A model generated the notes under the pieces. It worked only from the letters and a program-made list of their open reading frames with translations, was not told where the DNA came from and searched no databases. Of a DNA stretch of 5,818 nucleotides, positions 1-5,818 are shown piece by piece; position 1 is the stretch's first letter, and the number at the start of each line of letters is the position of its first letter. This DNA is from Thermodesulfobacteriota bacterium (GTDB lineage: Bacteria; Desulfobacterota; Desulfocorpusculales; Desulfocorpusculum), in contig JAPWUY010000144.1 in NCBI GenBank assembly GCA_028275295.1, forward strand, positions 1 to 5,818, read 5' to 3'. The translations under genes were made by a program, and so were the position numbers.

Positions 1-1961
1 ACCCTTCCGTCCCTGGCCCTAATTCCCATCTCATAGCTCTGAACCCTCTCCCTCTGGTAGAGAAGGTTCATGATCTCCCTCGCCTCCTGGATTCCCCTCA
101 CGTAAAGGGAGGATATGTGAGTTCCCAAGAGCTCCTCCTTGGAGTAGCCCAGCATCTCCTCCATCCCCCTGTTCAAGAAGGTTATGTGGCCCTTCAAGTC
201 CGTTGTCACTATTCCGTCCACGGAACTCGCCATCACGTTTTCCAGGAACTCCTTGGTCTCCCTCAGTTCGCGTTCTAGGAGCCGAGTCTTGGTGAGATCC
301 CGAACTATCTCCACGAACCCAGTGACTCGGCCATTGAGATCCTTCATCGCTGTCACGACGGAGTGGGCTGGAAAGCTAGTGCCATCCTTTCTCACGCGCT
401 CCATCTCTATCTCACATACCCCTTCTTCCCTGATCCTCGCAGCAATGTTCTTCTGGATCCCCTTGCGACGCTCATCCTCGGGAATCGTGATGGAGATATT
501 CTTTTTGCCCACCACCTCTTCCTTTTTCCATCCGAAGAGTTCCTCAGCTCCCTTGTTGAACTCCATTATCTCGCCCCCAAAATCAAGGGCGACGATGGCG
601 TAGTGGGTCGCGCTTTCCAGGATGCTGTTGAGAAAGGCTGAGAGCTGCCTGTAGCGCTCTCTGGATTCGGCCAACTCCCTTGTCCTCTCCTCCACCATGT
701 GCTGAAGCTTTGTTGTGTATTGCTGGATCTGGCTGGCCATTCTGTTGAAGGAGAGGGCCAGGAGACCTACCTCGTCCCTCGTCCTCACCTCCACCCTCTG
801 GGAAAGGTCCCCATCCAGCATCCTGGCCGTCACCTGGGTGAGTTCCTCTATCCTTCTGGTCAAAACCTGGGAAAGGCCGAGAGTCAAGGCGAAAACAAGG
901 GGCAAGCTGAGGAGTATGACTCCAATGATGAACCTCTCCGTCTGGTAAAGCGCGGCATAGATTTCCTCCTCGTAAGTCCCGGCTGCTATGATCCAGTCCC
1001 ACGGGGAAAAGTAAGCGTACTTGGTGATCTTCTGCCTGGGGATGCGTTCACCGAGCTCTGGGTTCATCCAAGGATAACGGATGGTGGCTACCTGGCCCGG
1101 GGCCATGGTCTTGGCAACCTGGATCATGGCCCTTATGTAATGGAAACCCTCCGAGTCCTGGGCATCCAATATGCTCTCGCCTTCCTTGGCTGGGTGGACC
1201 TTGAGCACCCCTTGACTGTCCATTATGTAAGCATAGCCAGTGTTGCCCACTCTTATGGACTTCACTTGTCCCCTTATGGAGTCCCTGGGCTCTTTTATGG
1301 CCACATTGATGGCCCCTATGACCCTTCCTCGGGAGTCCCTCACTGGCTCGTAGAGGGCTATGAACCATTCTTCGAGCACCTTTGTCCTTCCTCTGAAGGC
1401 CTGACCCGAAGCAATGGAGACGGCCACATCACTGTCCGAATCCACGATGGTCCCAACTGCCCTCGATTGATCCCTGTCCCTGAGGTTTGTCGCCACCCTC
1501 AGAAGGCTCCCATCCTCCATCAAGTGGAATATGGTGCACCATCCCCCTATCATCTCGCCCATTCTGTCCATGATATCCCCATCAAGGTCCAGGGCTTTGT
1601 TTCGGACGGTCCATCTGGGGATTTTCACAAAAAGGGCATCTCTCGCCCCCCTCAGGGGCACTAGGAGAGGATTGTCCGAATCCAACTGGACACTGGACTC
1701 CTCGCCTAGGAGGAGGGTCCTCACGAGGCGAAGCTTTCGATCCAATTCCTCCTGGACCATCTCCTGTTGGAGGTTGCACATGGAATATATGCTCGTCACG
1801 AGATGCTCCAAGTCCTGCTCCGCTGCGTTCCTCAGGGCGGAGTCGAACCGCTTGATGGAAAGGAGGGATACAGCAACTAGGGGCATGAGCACGAGAAGGA
1901 GGCTTAGCCCAACGAGTTTGGTCCTTAGACTAAAGTCCTGGAAATTCAAGATCCCCTTCAA
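1..1961 (-). CDS. Cache-HAMP-PAS-PAS membrane sensor protein, probably a histidine kinase (3' end cut by window edge)
   Basis: An unbroken frame of 653 codons starts at TTG 1961-1959 and is still open at base 1, so the output domain lies outside the window. Translation shows a first membrane helix at residues about 14-36 and an extracytoplasmic region at about 40-338. This region matches the Cache_3-Cache_2 fusion pattern: GGWCTIFH (139-146), LLRVATNLR (153-161), VGTIVDSDS (169-177), EEWFIALYEPVRD (197-209), GNTGYAYIMD (239-248) and YFSPWDWIIAAGTY (317-330). A second helix (about 344-367), a HAMP linker (about 366-418, with RTRDEVGLLALSFNRM), a charged coiled coil (about 411-440), PAS1 with its PAC tail (about 440-558) and the start of PAS2 (from about 572) follow. 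The start is set by a near-perfect Shine-Dalgarno six bases upstream and by an in-frame TGA at 1968-1970. The usual output would be a HisKA/HATPase kinase; a GGDEF domain remains possible. The ligand cannot be told. Confidence 0.9.
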   Translation of the reverse strand, partial: MKGILNFQDFSLRTKLVGLSLLLVLMPLVAVSLLSIKRFDSALRNAAEQDLEHLVTSIYSMCNLQQEMVQEELDRKLRLVRTLLLGEESSVQLDSDNPLLVPLRGARDALFVKIPRWTVRNKALDLDGDIMDRMGEMIGGWCTIFHLMEDGSLLRVATNLRDRDQSRAVGTIVDSDSDVAVSIASGQAFRGRTKVLEEWFIALYEPVRDSRGRVIGAINVAIKEPRDSIRGQVKSIRVGNTGYAYIMDSQGVLKVHPAKEGESILDAQDSEGFHYIRAMIQVAKTMAPGQVATIRYPWMNPELGERIPRQKITKYAYFSPWDWIIAAGTYEEEIYAALYQTERFIIGVILLSLPLVFALTLGLSQVLTRRIEELTQVTARMLDGDLSQRVEVRTRDEVGLLALSFNRMASQIQQYTTKLQHMVEERTRELAESRERYRQLSAFLNSILESATHYAIVALDFGGEIMEFNKGAEELFGWKKEEVVGKKNISITIPEDERRKGIQKNIAARIREEGVCEIEMERVRKDGTSFPAHSVVTAMKDLNGRVTGFVEIVRDLTKTRLLERELRETKEFLENVMASSVDGIVTTDLKGHITFLNRGMEEMLGYSKEELLGTHISSLYVRGIQEAREIMNLLYQRERVQSYEMGIRARDGR

Positions 1962-1967
1962 CGCTGC

Positions 1968-1975
1968 TCACCTCC
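1968..1975 (-). promoter_or_regulatory. Strong Shine-Dalgarno that fixes a TTG start
   Basis: On the minus strand these eight bases read GGAGGTGA, a near-perfect match to the bacterial anti-Shine-Dalgarno. They are followed by a six-base spacer (GCAGCG) and TTG at 1961. The last three bases are also an in-frame TGA, so the frame cannot start further upstream. The next in-frame ATG lies inside the first membrane helix and would destroy it. TTG 1961 is therefore the best start for the sensor gene. Confidence 0.8.
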
Positions 1976-2088
1976 ACTGAGCGAGTGTCCATGGGTCACG
2001 GAGACTCACACGTTGCGAAGACCTCTTCCCTCAAACACCAGGCTTCCCAGATATCGCCTCGCAATTGGCCACCATCTCTCGAAAGTCC

Positions 2089-2117
2089 ATTAAACCACAA
2101 CAGGCCCTCTTCCGCAA
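2089..2117 (-). promoter_or_regulatory. Weak sigma70-like promoter candidate for the sensor gene
   Basis: On the minus strand TTGCGG (2117-2112) and TTTAAT (2094-2089) are separated by 17 bases. The -10 box matches TATAAT at five of six positions, the -35 box matches TTGACA at three of six. It would leave a leader of roughly 120 bases before the TTG start. It lies just downstream of the terminator-like hairpin, where a new promoter would be expected. Such matches occur by chance, so this is only a candidate. Confidence 0.25.
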
Positions 2118-2141
2118 AAAGAAGGGCATTTCCGAGAAATG
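2116..2141 (-). terminator. Possible Rho-independent terminator of the four-gene operon
   Basis: On the minus strand CATTTC, a three-base loop TCG and GAAATG form a perfect six-pair hairpin (2141-2127), followed by the pyrimidine- and T-rich stretch CCCTTCTTTTT ending at 2116. The position, about 110 bases after the stop codon of the radical SAM gene and before the sensor gene, suits an operon end. The stem is A/T-rich and short and the T run does not abut it, so termination may be weak. Confidence 0.35.
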
Positions 2142-2252
2142 GCGAACAGACCAGATAGAGCAAGAGATGGGCTTCACCTCCGGATTCGACGAGCCAGTGG
2201 ACTCGTGCTTAAGACTAGGACCCCTGGGAAGACGGACATGCTGGGTCGAACT

Positions 2253-3482
2253 CTACGCCTTTATCAGGCCTTTTTCCCTCCACTGGAGGATCTCCCTCTG
2301 AACTTCCATCTGGGATTTCCAATCCCCGTCGAGAACGCCCCTTCTTTCCAGCTCCTCCAAATTAGCCACGAAAGAGTCCTCGAGTTTGGGCGGATCCATC
2401 CTGAAGACAGGTGTCCCTGGAAGAGGGAGATAGACATGGGCGCGGATCTTGACCCTTCCCATGGCTGCAAGTTGATCCAAGAGCCTAAGGGAAGCCATCC
2501 TATCCCCTGGGGTTTCACCCGGAAGGCCGAAGAGCATGTCCACGTGGGCCAGGAAGCCCCAGTTGATCACCTCCCTCACTGCCTTCACCACGTCCTTGAC
2601 CGTGTGGCCCCTGTGGATCCGCTCGAGGAGGCTATCGCTTCCCGACTGTGCTCCTATGACGATCTTTCGATTCACACAATGTGTGGCTATCAACTGGAGG
2701 AACTCGGGCCTTACCCTGTCCGGCCGCACTTCCGAGGGAAAATCTCCCAGGTGGACTCGCTCCATCCCCATATCTCTGCAGAGACGAAGGAGCTCGGCGA
2801 TGGAGGCCAGTTCCTCCCCTTTTGAGGGATCTCTGTAGGAGAAGGCATCTGGCGCAATGAACCTGGCCACCTTCTTTCCCATGTGGTGGGATGCCTCCAA
2901 ATATCTCCTCACTGAATGGAGGGGCCTGTGCCTCACGGGCTTTCTGTGGATCCTTGGGGTCAAACAGTAGGCGCAATTGTGGGAGCATCCCCTGGTTATC
3001 TCCAAGGGTGCCATGAACCTGAGTCTCCTGGATGCTGGAATGGAGAGTTCAAGGGGACAGGGATCTTCATCTCTCATCACCCTGGGAAGACCCCTGAGGT
3101 CCCCTCTCGCCCACTTCTCCGCTACCATTGGGAGGATTCTCTCCCCCTCTCCCACTACCACAATGTCGAATCCCAACTCCAGAGTCCCCGCTGGATCCGC
3201 GGTGGGATGGGCCCCTCCAGCGACGAGGAGATCTTCTGGCCCCAGCATGGATCTTATGGAGATTACCTCAGAGCGCACCTCCTTGAGATGGGGGGTCATG
3301 AATGAATAGGCCACTATGGTGGGTATCCCCTCTTCTATCTTCCGCGCGAGTTCCTCATGGGATTGGGCTATATCGAGTTGCAGCTCCTCGCCCATAGGGC
3401 AGCTCTCCAAGAGGTTGAGAAGAACGGGGAGGGTGTACCTGTTTCCCTCGGTCTGTCTGAAGATGATCCTGGAGCGGTTCAT
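2253..3482 (-). CDS. B12-binding/radical SAM protein, MJ_1487 family-like
   Basis: 409 residues. The N-terminal part (about 1-125) looks like a cobalamin-binding Rossmann domain of the B12-radical SAM class, with VAGGAHPTADP (87-97) and the typical VVVGEGE (108-114). There is no DxHxxG base-on motif. The radical SAM barrel follows: the cluster motif CSHNCAYC has Cys166, Cys170 and Cys173 (CX3CX2C) to bind a 4Fe-4S cluster and SAM. GAQSGSDSLLERIHRGHT (277-294), DMLFGLPGET (315-324) and LPLPGTPVF (352-360) are the strand and loop motifs seen in this group. The order and length fit the MJ_1487-type family, whose reaction is unknown as far as I know. The N-terminal UPF0004 and C-terminal TRAM domains of MiaB-like tRNA methylthiotransferases are absent. 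ATG 3482-3480 overlaps the stop of the permease gene as ATGA, so translation is probably coupled. The same frame stays open for 297 codons upstream, but that stretch is a shadow of the permease gene. Confidence 0.9.
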   Translation of the reverse strand: MNRSRIIFRQTEGNRYTLPVLLNLLESCPMGEELQLDIAQSHEELARKIEEGIPTIVAYSFMTPHLKEVRSEVISIRSMLGPEDLLVAGGAHPTADPAGTLELGFDIVVVGEGERILPMVAEKWARGDLRGLPRVMRDEDPCPLELSIPASRRLRFMAPLEITRGCSHNCAYCLTPRIHRKPVRHRPLHSVRRYLEASHHMGKKVARFIAPDAFSYRDPSKGEELASIAELLRLCRDMGMERVHLGDFPSEVRPDRVRPEFLQLIATHCVNRKIVIGAQSGSDSLLERIHRGHTVKDVVKAVREVINWGFLAHVDMLFGLPGETPGDRMASLRLLDQLAAMGRVKIRAHVYLPLPGTPVFRMDPPKLEDSFVANLEELERRGVLDGDWKSQMEVQREILQWREKGLIKA

Positions 3483-4408
3483 TTCCTGGGTCTTGTCACC
3501 TCTCGCCACGCCTCGAAGGTGAACAGAGCGATCCCTGCCCATATGCACCCGAATGTTACCAGGTGATGCCAGCTCAAGGGCTCTCCATAGGCGAATACCC
3601 CGAGCAAGAACTGGCAGGTAGGAGCCACATATTGCACTATTCCCAAGGCGCTGAGAGTCAGGGCCTTTGCTGCACGGATGAACCAGAAAAGGGGCAGGGC
3701 TGTCACGATTCCGGCTGATGCCAAGAGAGTCGTTGTAAGGGTGTCCACGAGTCCGAAACAGATCTCCGCTTTCGATGCCAGCCAGACCATGTAGAGAAGG
3801 GCAAAAGGTGCCATGATTGCCGTCTCGATGAAAAGTCCTTCTAGAGGATCGACGCTCAGCTTCTTCCTCACAAACCCGTAAAGACCGAAGCTCAATGCCA
3901 GTACGATGGCTACCCAAGGCACGAGTTTCGTTGCAAGGAGAAGATTTACTGTTCCAGCTGCTGCCAAGAGGACTGCTACCACCTGTGTCCTCCTGAGATT
4001 TTCGCCCAGAAATAAGGTCCCCAAAAGGACATTGACCAGCGGATTTATGTAATAGCCCAGGCTCGCTTCCAGGATCCTTCCCTTCTCCACCGCGAAGATG
4101 AAAGTGAACCAATTCACCAACACGAGGGAGGAGCTCACAAAGAGGGTGGGAAGGGCCCGGGGCTGTCTCAAGGTCGCAGGCAAATTCCCCCATCTTCCCG
4201 AAAGGATGAGGAGGGCTCCTGTCACCGGGGCTGACCAGAAAACCCTGTGGGCCAGGACTTCCATGGCGGGCACGTGGGCCAAGGCCTTGAAATATATGGG
4301 AACACATCCCCAGAAGCCAAAGGCCCCCAATGCATAGAGGATACCGCTCTTGCCCTTGCGGCCTTTCCCGCACTCCCCATCGGGCCGATGGGGCCTTCTC
4401 TCATCCAT
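3479..4408 (-). CDS. rarD: RarD-type EamA/DMT superfamily permease
   Basis: 309 residues, close to the roughly 300 of RarD proteins, and hydrophobic throughout with about ten predicted membrane helices (first about 23-41, last about 281-298). RarD-type signatures are clear: GFWGCVPIYFKAL (31-43), EVLAHRVFWSAP (50-61), EASLGYYINPLVNVLLG (114-130), LFLGENLRR (132-140), ALSFGLYGFVRKK (171-183), GIVQYVAPTCQFLLGVFAYG (256-275) and the glutamate at the end of the last helix (299). RarD was named for chloramphenicol sensitivity, but its natural substrate is uncertain; export of a small metabolite across the inner membrane is the general expectation. A charged, basic stretch of about 20 residues precedes the usual start of the family, and no closer ATG exists. 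The first eight bases overlap the hydrolase gene and the last four overlap the radical SAM gene. The Shine-Dalgarno is a poor G-rich run, in keeping with coupled translation. Confidence 0.93.
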   Translation of the reverse strand: MDERRPHRPDGECGKGRKGKSGILYALGAFGFWGCVPIYFKALAHVPAMEVLAHRVFWSAPVTGALLILSGRWGNLPATLRQPRALPTLFVSSSLVLVNWFTFIFAVEKGRILEASLGYYINPLVNVLLGTLFLGENLRRTQVVAVLLAAAGTVNLLLATKLVPWVAIVLALSFGLYGFVRKKLSVDPLEGLFIETAIMAPFALLYMVWLASKAEICFGLVDTLTTTLLASAGIVTALPLFWFIRAAKALTLSALGIVQYVAPTCQFLLGVFAYGEPLSWHHLVTFGCIWAGIALFTFEAWREVTRPRK

Positions 4409-5348
4409 ACCTTTTCCCCGGAAGGATCTCTACCTTCAGGCCGTCCATGGCCACCTGAGGCCTTACCCCTAGACCCAGGTCCGCGGATATCTTGCTCACA
4501 GTCTCTTGCCAATCCTGGTGGCAAAGGGGCTGAGGGTAGGGGAGGCCTGTGGAGGGATCGAGCATTGGGGATTTGGGGGGCACGGCCTTGAGGCCCTTGG
4601 GGAATGGGTCGCCGTCCACGAGATACTCGTCGGAGATGTGGACCAGGAAGGCATTCTCGGGATTCCACCTCCTGAGGTAATCCATGGCCCTCTGGAAGCT
4701 CATGTGATGAGGCCTGTTCCAAGAAGGCTCGTGAAGCCAATGACTCTGTATGATGGCTGCGTGGAGCTGTCCATCGATGGGAGGATCCTGTGGCAAATCC
4801 TCGAAGTCGCTCGTATACAGTATTCGAACCCATCCCAGAGGGGTTCTCTCTTCCAGAACGTAACCCACCGAGCCCTTCGCCACGGGACCGTGATCAGTGG
4901 CAAAGGCCTCGACCTTGGTCTCCAGGCCATCCAAGGGCTCTCCGATCCTCGCTATCCTTTTCTCCAAGACGTCTCCCACCAAGTATCCGAAGACCCTCTC
5001 CAACCTTGCCCAAGTCTCTTCAGTGGCATAAGTGGGGATGGGCCTCCAGGATTCCTTCTCCATTATTCTCTTGAAGGCCACCAATTCATCCAGTCCGGAG
5101 GTATGATCCCCGTGGCTGTGGGTGATGAGGATGGCATCCGGGGAGCGATCCAATCTGCCGTGCAACTGTTTTCTTATATCGGGTCCGCAGTCCACGAGGA
5201 TCAACTCCCTTGTCTTCACCAAGAGAGAAGTCCTTGTCCTCTCCTCGCCCAGCTTCCTCATGGTGCTGCAGACAGCGCATCTGCACGGAAACTCAGGAAG
5301 GCCCCATGCAGAGCCTGTCCCCAAGAAGGTCACCTCCATCTGGTCCAT
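4401..5348 (-). CDS. PhnP-like metallo-beta-lactamase-fold hydrolase
   Basis: 315 residues from this start. The N terminus carries MEVTFLGTGSAWGLPEF and then Cys22, Cys24 and Cys27 (CRCAVC), the same spacing as the structural zinc site of PhnP. The metal-binding set of the fold is complete: HSHGDH (His77, His79, Asp81, His82), His153 in TDHGP, Asp181 in YTSDFEDLP and His237 in LVHISDEY; DCGPD is at 53-57. PhnP hydrolyses a cyclic ribose phosphodiester in phosphonate breakdown, but no phn gene is seen here, so only a phosphodiesterase-like, metal-dependent hydrolase can be inferred. Residues about 245-315 form a C-terminal extension beyond the roughly 250 residues of E. coli PhnP. A second ATG at 5339-5337 has a better-spaced Shine-Dalgarno and starts directly at MEVTFLG; it may be the true start, making 312 residues. 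It begins three bases after the PEBP gene. Confidence 0.9.
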   Translation of the reverse strand: MDQMEVTFLGTGSAWGLPEFPCRCAVCSTMRKLGEERTRTSLLVKTRELILVDCGPDIRKQLHGRLDRSPDAILITHSHGDHTSGLDELVAFKRIMEKESWRPIPTYATEETWARLERVFGYLVGDVLEKRIARIGEPLDGLETKVEAFATDHGPVAKGSVGYVLEERTPLGWVRILYTSDFEDLPQDPPIDGQLHAAIIQSHWLHEPSWNRPHHMSFQRAMDYLRRWNPENAFLVHISDEYLVDGDPFPKGLKAVPPKSPMLDPSTGLPYPQPLCHQDWQETVSKISADLGLGVRPQVAMDGLKVEILPGKRYG

Positions 5349-5353
5349 CTCCT
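5349..5353 (-). promoter_or_regulatory. Shine-Dalgarno bearing on the start of the hydrolase gene
   Basis: On the minus strand AGGAG lies directly against ATG 5348 (no spacer) but nine bases before the in-frame ATG at 5339. A weaker AAGG (5358-5355) lies six bases before ATG 5348. The spacing favours 5339, where the protein would begin at the conserved first strand. The motif also overlaps the TAG stop of the PEBP gene (5354-5352), so ribosomes ending there could restart. Confidence 0.5.
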
Positions 5354-5807
5354 ACCTTGAATATTTTCCCACAAGCCGCGCCTCGGCCTTTATCCTTCCA
5401 GCAATGGCCCTCAGAAGCTGTTCTTTGGATGCGCCAGGTGGCAGATTCACCCTCCCATCCAGGGCGTAGAGCCTGAACAGGTACCTGTGAGGTCTCCCCG
5501 GAGATGGACATGGTCCTCCATATCCAATCCTCCCGAAATCGTTCTTCCCTTGGGCTCCGCCCCTGGGCAAGGTCTCGGTGGATGTTATCCCCTCTGGTAG
5601 GGAACGGGTCTCTGCTGGCAGGTCGTATACAATCCAGTGAACCCATGTGCCAGAAGGGGCATCCTCGTCCTCCATCAGGAGGGCGAAAGAATTTGTCCCT
5701 TCAGGCACTTCGGACCATTCCAGGGGAGGGGAAAGCTCCGGGCCATCACAAGTGTGCCTCTTGGGAATCATCCCCCCATCTTGGAAGGATCTGCTCCTGA
5801 GCTCCAT
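5352..5807 (-). CDS. YbhB/YbcL family Raf kinase inhibitor-like protein (PEBP fold)
   Basis: 151 residues, the usual length of bacterial PEBP proteins of the YbhB/YbcL type. The family pattern is complete: an opening strand with IPKRHTCDGPELSPPLEW (14-31), the ligand-pocket motif EDEDAPSGTWVHW (46-58) followed by YDLP, and GYGGPCPSPGRPHRYLF (95-111), with Cys20 and Cys100. PEBP pockets bind anionic groups such as phospholipid heads or phosphopeptides. The bacterial proteins have no settled role, and the family name does not mean that kinases are inhibited here. No signal peptide is visible, so a cytoplasmic place is likely. ATG 5807 puts the family's first strand at residue 2. Only 11 bases are visible upstream, including a run of five G that could serve as a weak ribosome site, so a promoter or a further upstream operon gene cannot be judged. 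Confidence 0.93.
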   Translation of the reverse strand: MELRSRSFQDGGMIPKRHTCDGPELSPPLEWSEVPEGTNSFALLMEDEDAPSGTWVHWIVYDLPAETRSLPEGITSTETLPRGGAQGKNDFGRIGYGGPCPSPGRPHRYLFRLYALDGRVNLPPGASKEQLLRAIAGRIKAEARLVGKYSR

Positions 5808-5818
5808 AGCTTACCCCC

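Larger units (their letters stand above)
2253..5807 (-). other. Predicted four-gene operon: PEBP, PhnP-like hydrolase, RarD-type permease, B12-radical SAM
   Basis: Four same-strand genes follow each other with a 3-base gap (5349-5351), an 8-base overlap (4401-4408) and a 4-base ATGA overlap (3479-3482). No room is left for internal promoters or terminators between them, so cotranscription and coupled translation are a safe inference. A hairpin with a T-rich tail lies about 110 bases after the last gene. The upstream end of the operon is not visible. Confidence 0.85.

Noticed and set aside
699..1664. 321-codon plus-strand open frame
   Set aside because: It is antisense to the sensor gene. Its translation shows no recognisable motif, whereas the minus frame gives clear Cache and HAMP sequences.
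2013..2064. Inverted repeat TTGCGA / TCGCAA with a 40-base loop in the sensor leader
   Set aside because: Six pairs over a long loop are expected by chance, and no known riboswitch pattern could be fitted to the leader.
2031..2129. 32-codon minus-strand open frame upstream of the sensor gene
   Set aside because: Its ATG lies inside the terminator-like hairpin, there is no Shine-Dalgarno, and it crosses the candidate promoter. A leader peptide is not supported.
2170..2260. tRNA T-loop-like strings (GGATTCGAC, GGGTCGAACTC)
   Set aside because: No flanking five-pair stem, no acceptor stem and no anticodon arm could be found on either strand.
2065..2301. 78-codon plus-strand open frame in the only intergenic gap
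   Set aside because: No good ribosome site, no recognised motif, and its end overlaps the 3' end of the radical SAM gene on the other strand.
2139..2825. 228-codon plus-strand open frame starting in the intergenic region
   Set aside because: Most of it is antisense to the radical SAM gene, and the translation has no recognisable domain.
3483..4373. In-frame upstream extension of the radical SAM gene giving a 706-residue fused frame
   Set aside because: The extra 297 codons overlap the permease gene in another frame, and the translation is a Ser/Gly/Arg/Pro-rich sequence with no domain. The ATGA overlap start at 3482 fits the family's N terminus.
4506..5360. 284-codon plus-strand open frame
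   Set aside because: It is antisense to the hydrolase gene, which has a complete metal-binding motif set; the plus frame has no motifs. G+C-rich codon use opens such frames by chance.
1..5818. CRISPR arrays, insertion sequences, attachment sites or long repeats
   Set aside because: No regularly spaced repeats, transposase or integrase sequence, or long direct or inverted repeats were seen anywhere in the window.

Overview
All five supportable genes lie on the minus strand, so transcription runs from right to left. The DNA looks bacterial, because a Cache/HAMP/PAS sensor sits beside a RarD-type exporter. It is G+C-rich, arginine is mostly AGG/AGA and isoleucine is often ATA. That codon style is common in thermophilic or deep-branching anaerobes. 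A Desulfobacterota-like (deltaproteobacterial) or other thermophilic anaerobic lineage is my guess only; no rRNA or marker gene is present to settle it.

Right part (5807 down to 2253): a compact four-gene run, almost certainly one operon. In order of transcription these are a YbhB/YbcL-type PEBP protein, a PhnP-like metallo-beta-lactamase-fold hydrolase, a RarD-type EamA permease, and a B12-binding/radical SAM protein that resembles the MJ_1487 family. The junctions are a 3-base gap, an 8-base overlap and a 4-base ATGA overlap, which implies translational coupling. The products are a small soluble protein, a metal-dependent hydrolase, an inner-membrane permease and a radical enzyme. They could form a small metabolite-processing unit, but its substrate cannot be read from the sequence.

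Middle (2252 to 1962): 291 bases with no convincing gene. It holds a terminator-like hairpin for the operon, then a weak promoter candidate and a strong Shine-Dalgarno for the next gene.

Left part (1961 to the left edge): a large membrane sensor that starts at TTG, with Cache_3/Cache_2-type extracytoplasmic sensing region, HAMP and two PAS domains. It is cut by the window edge before any output domain. It is probably a histidine kinase. Because of the TTG start and the missing end it is easily overlooked: the longest ATG-started frames in the region are antisense shadows.
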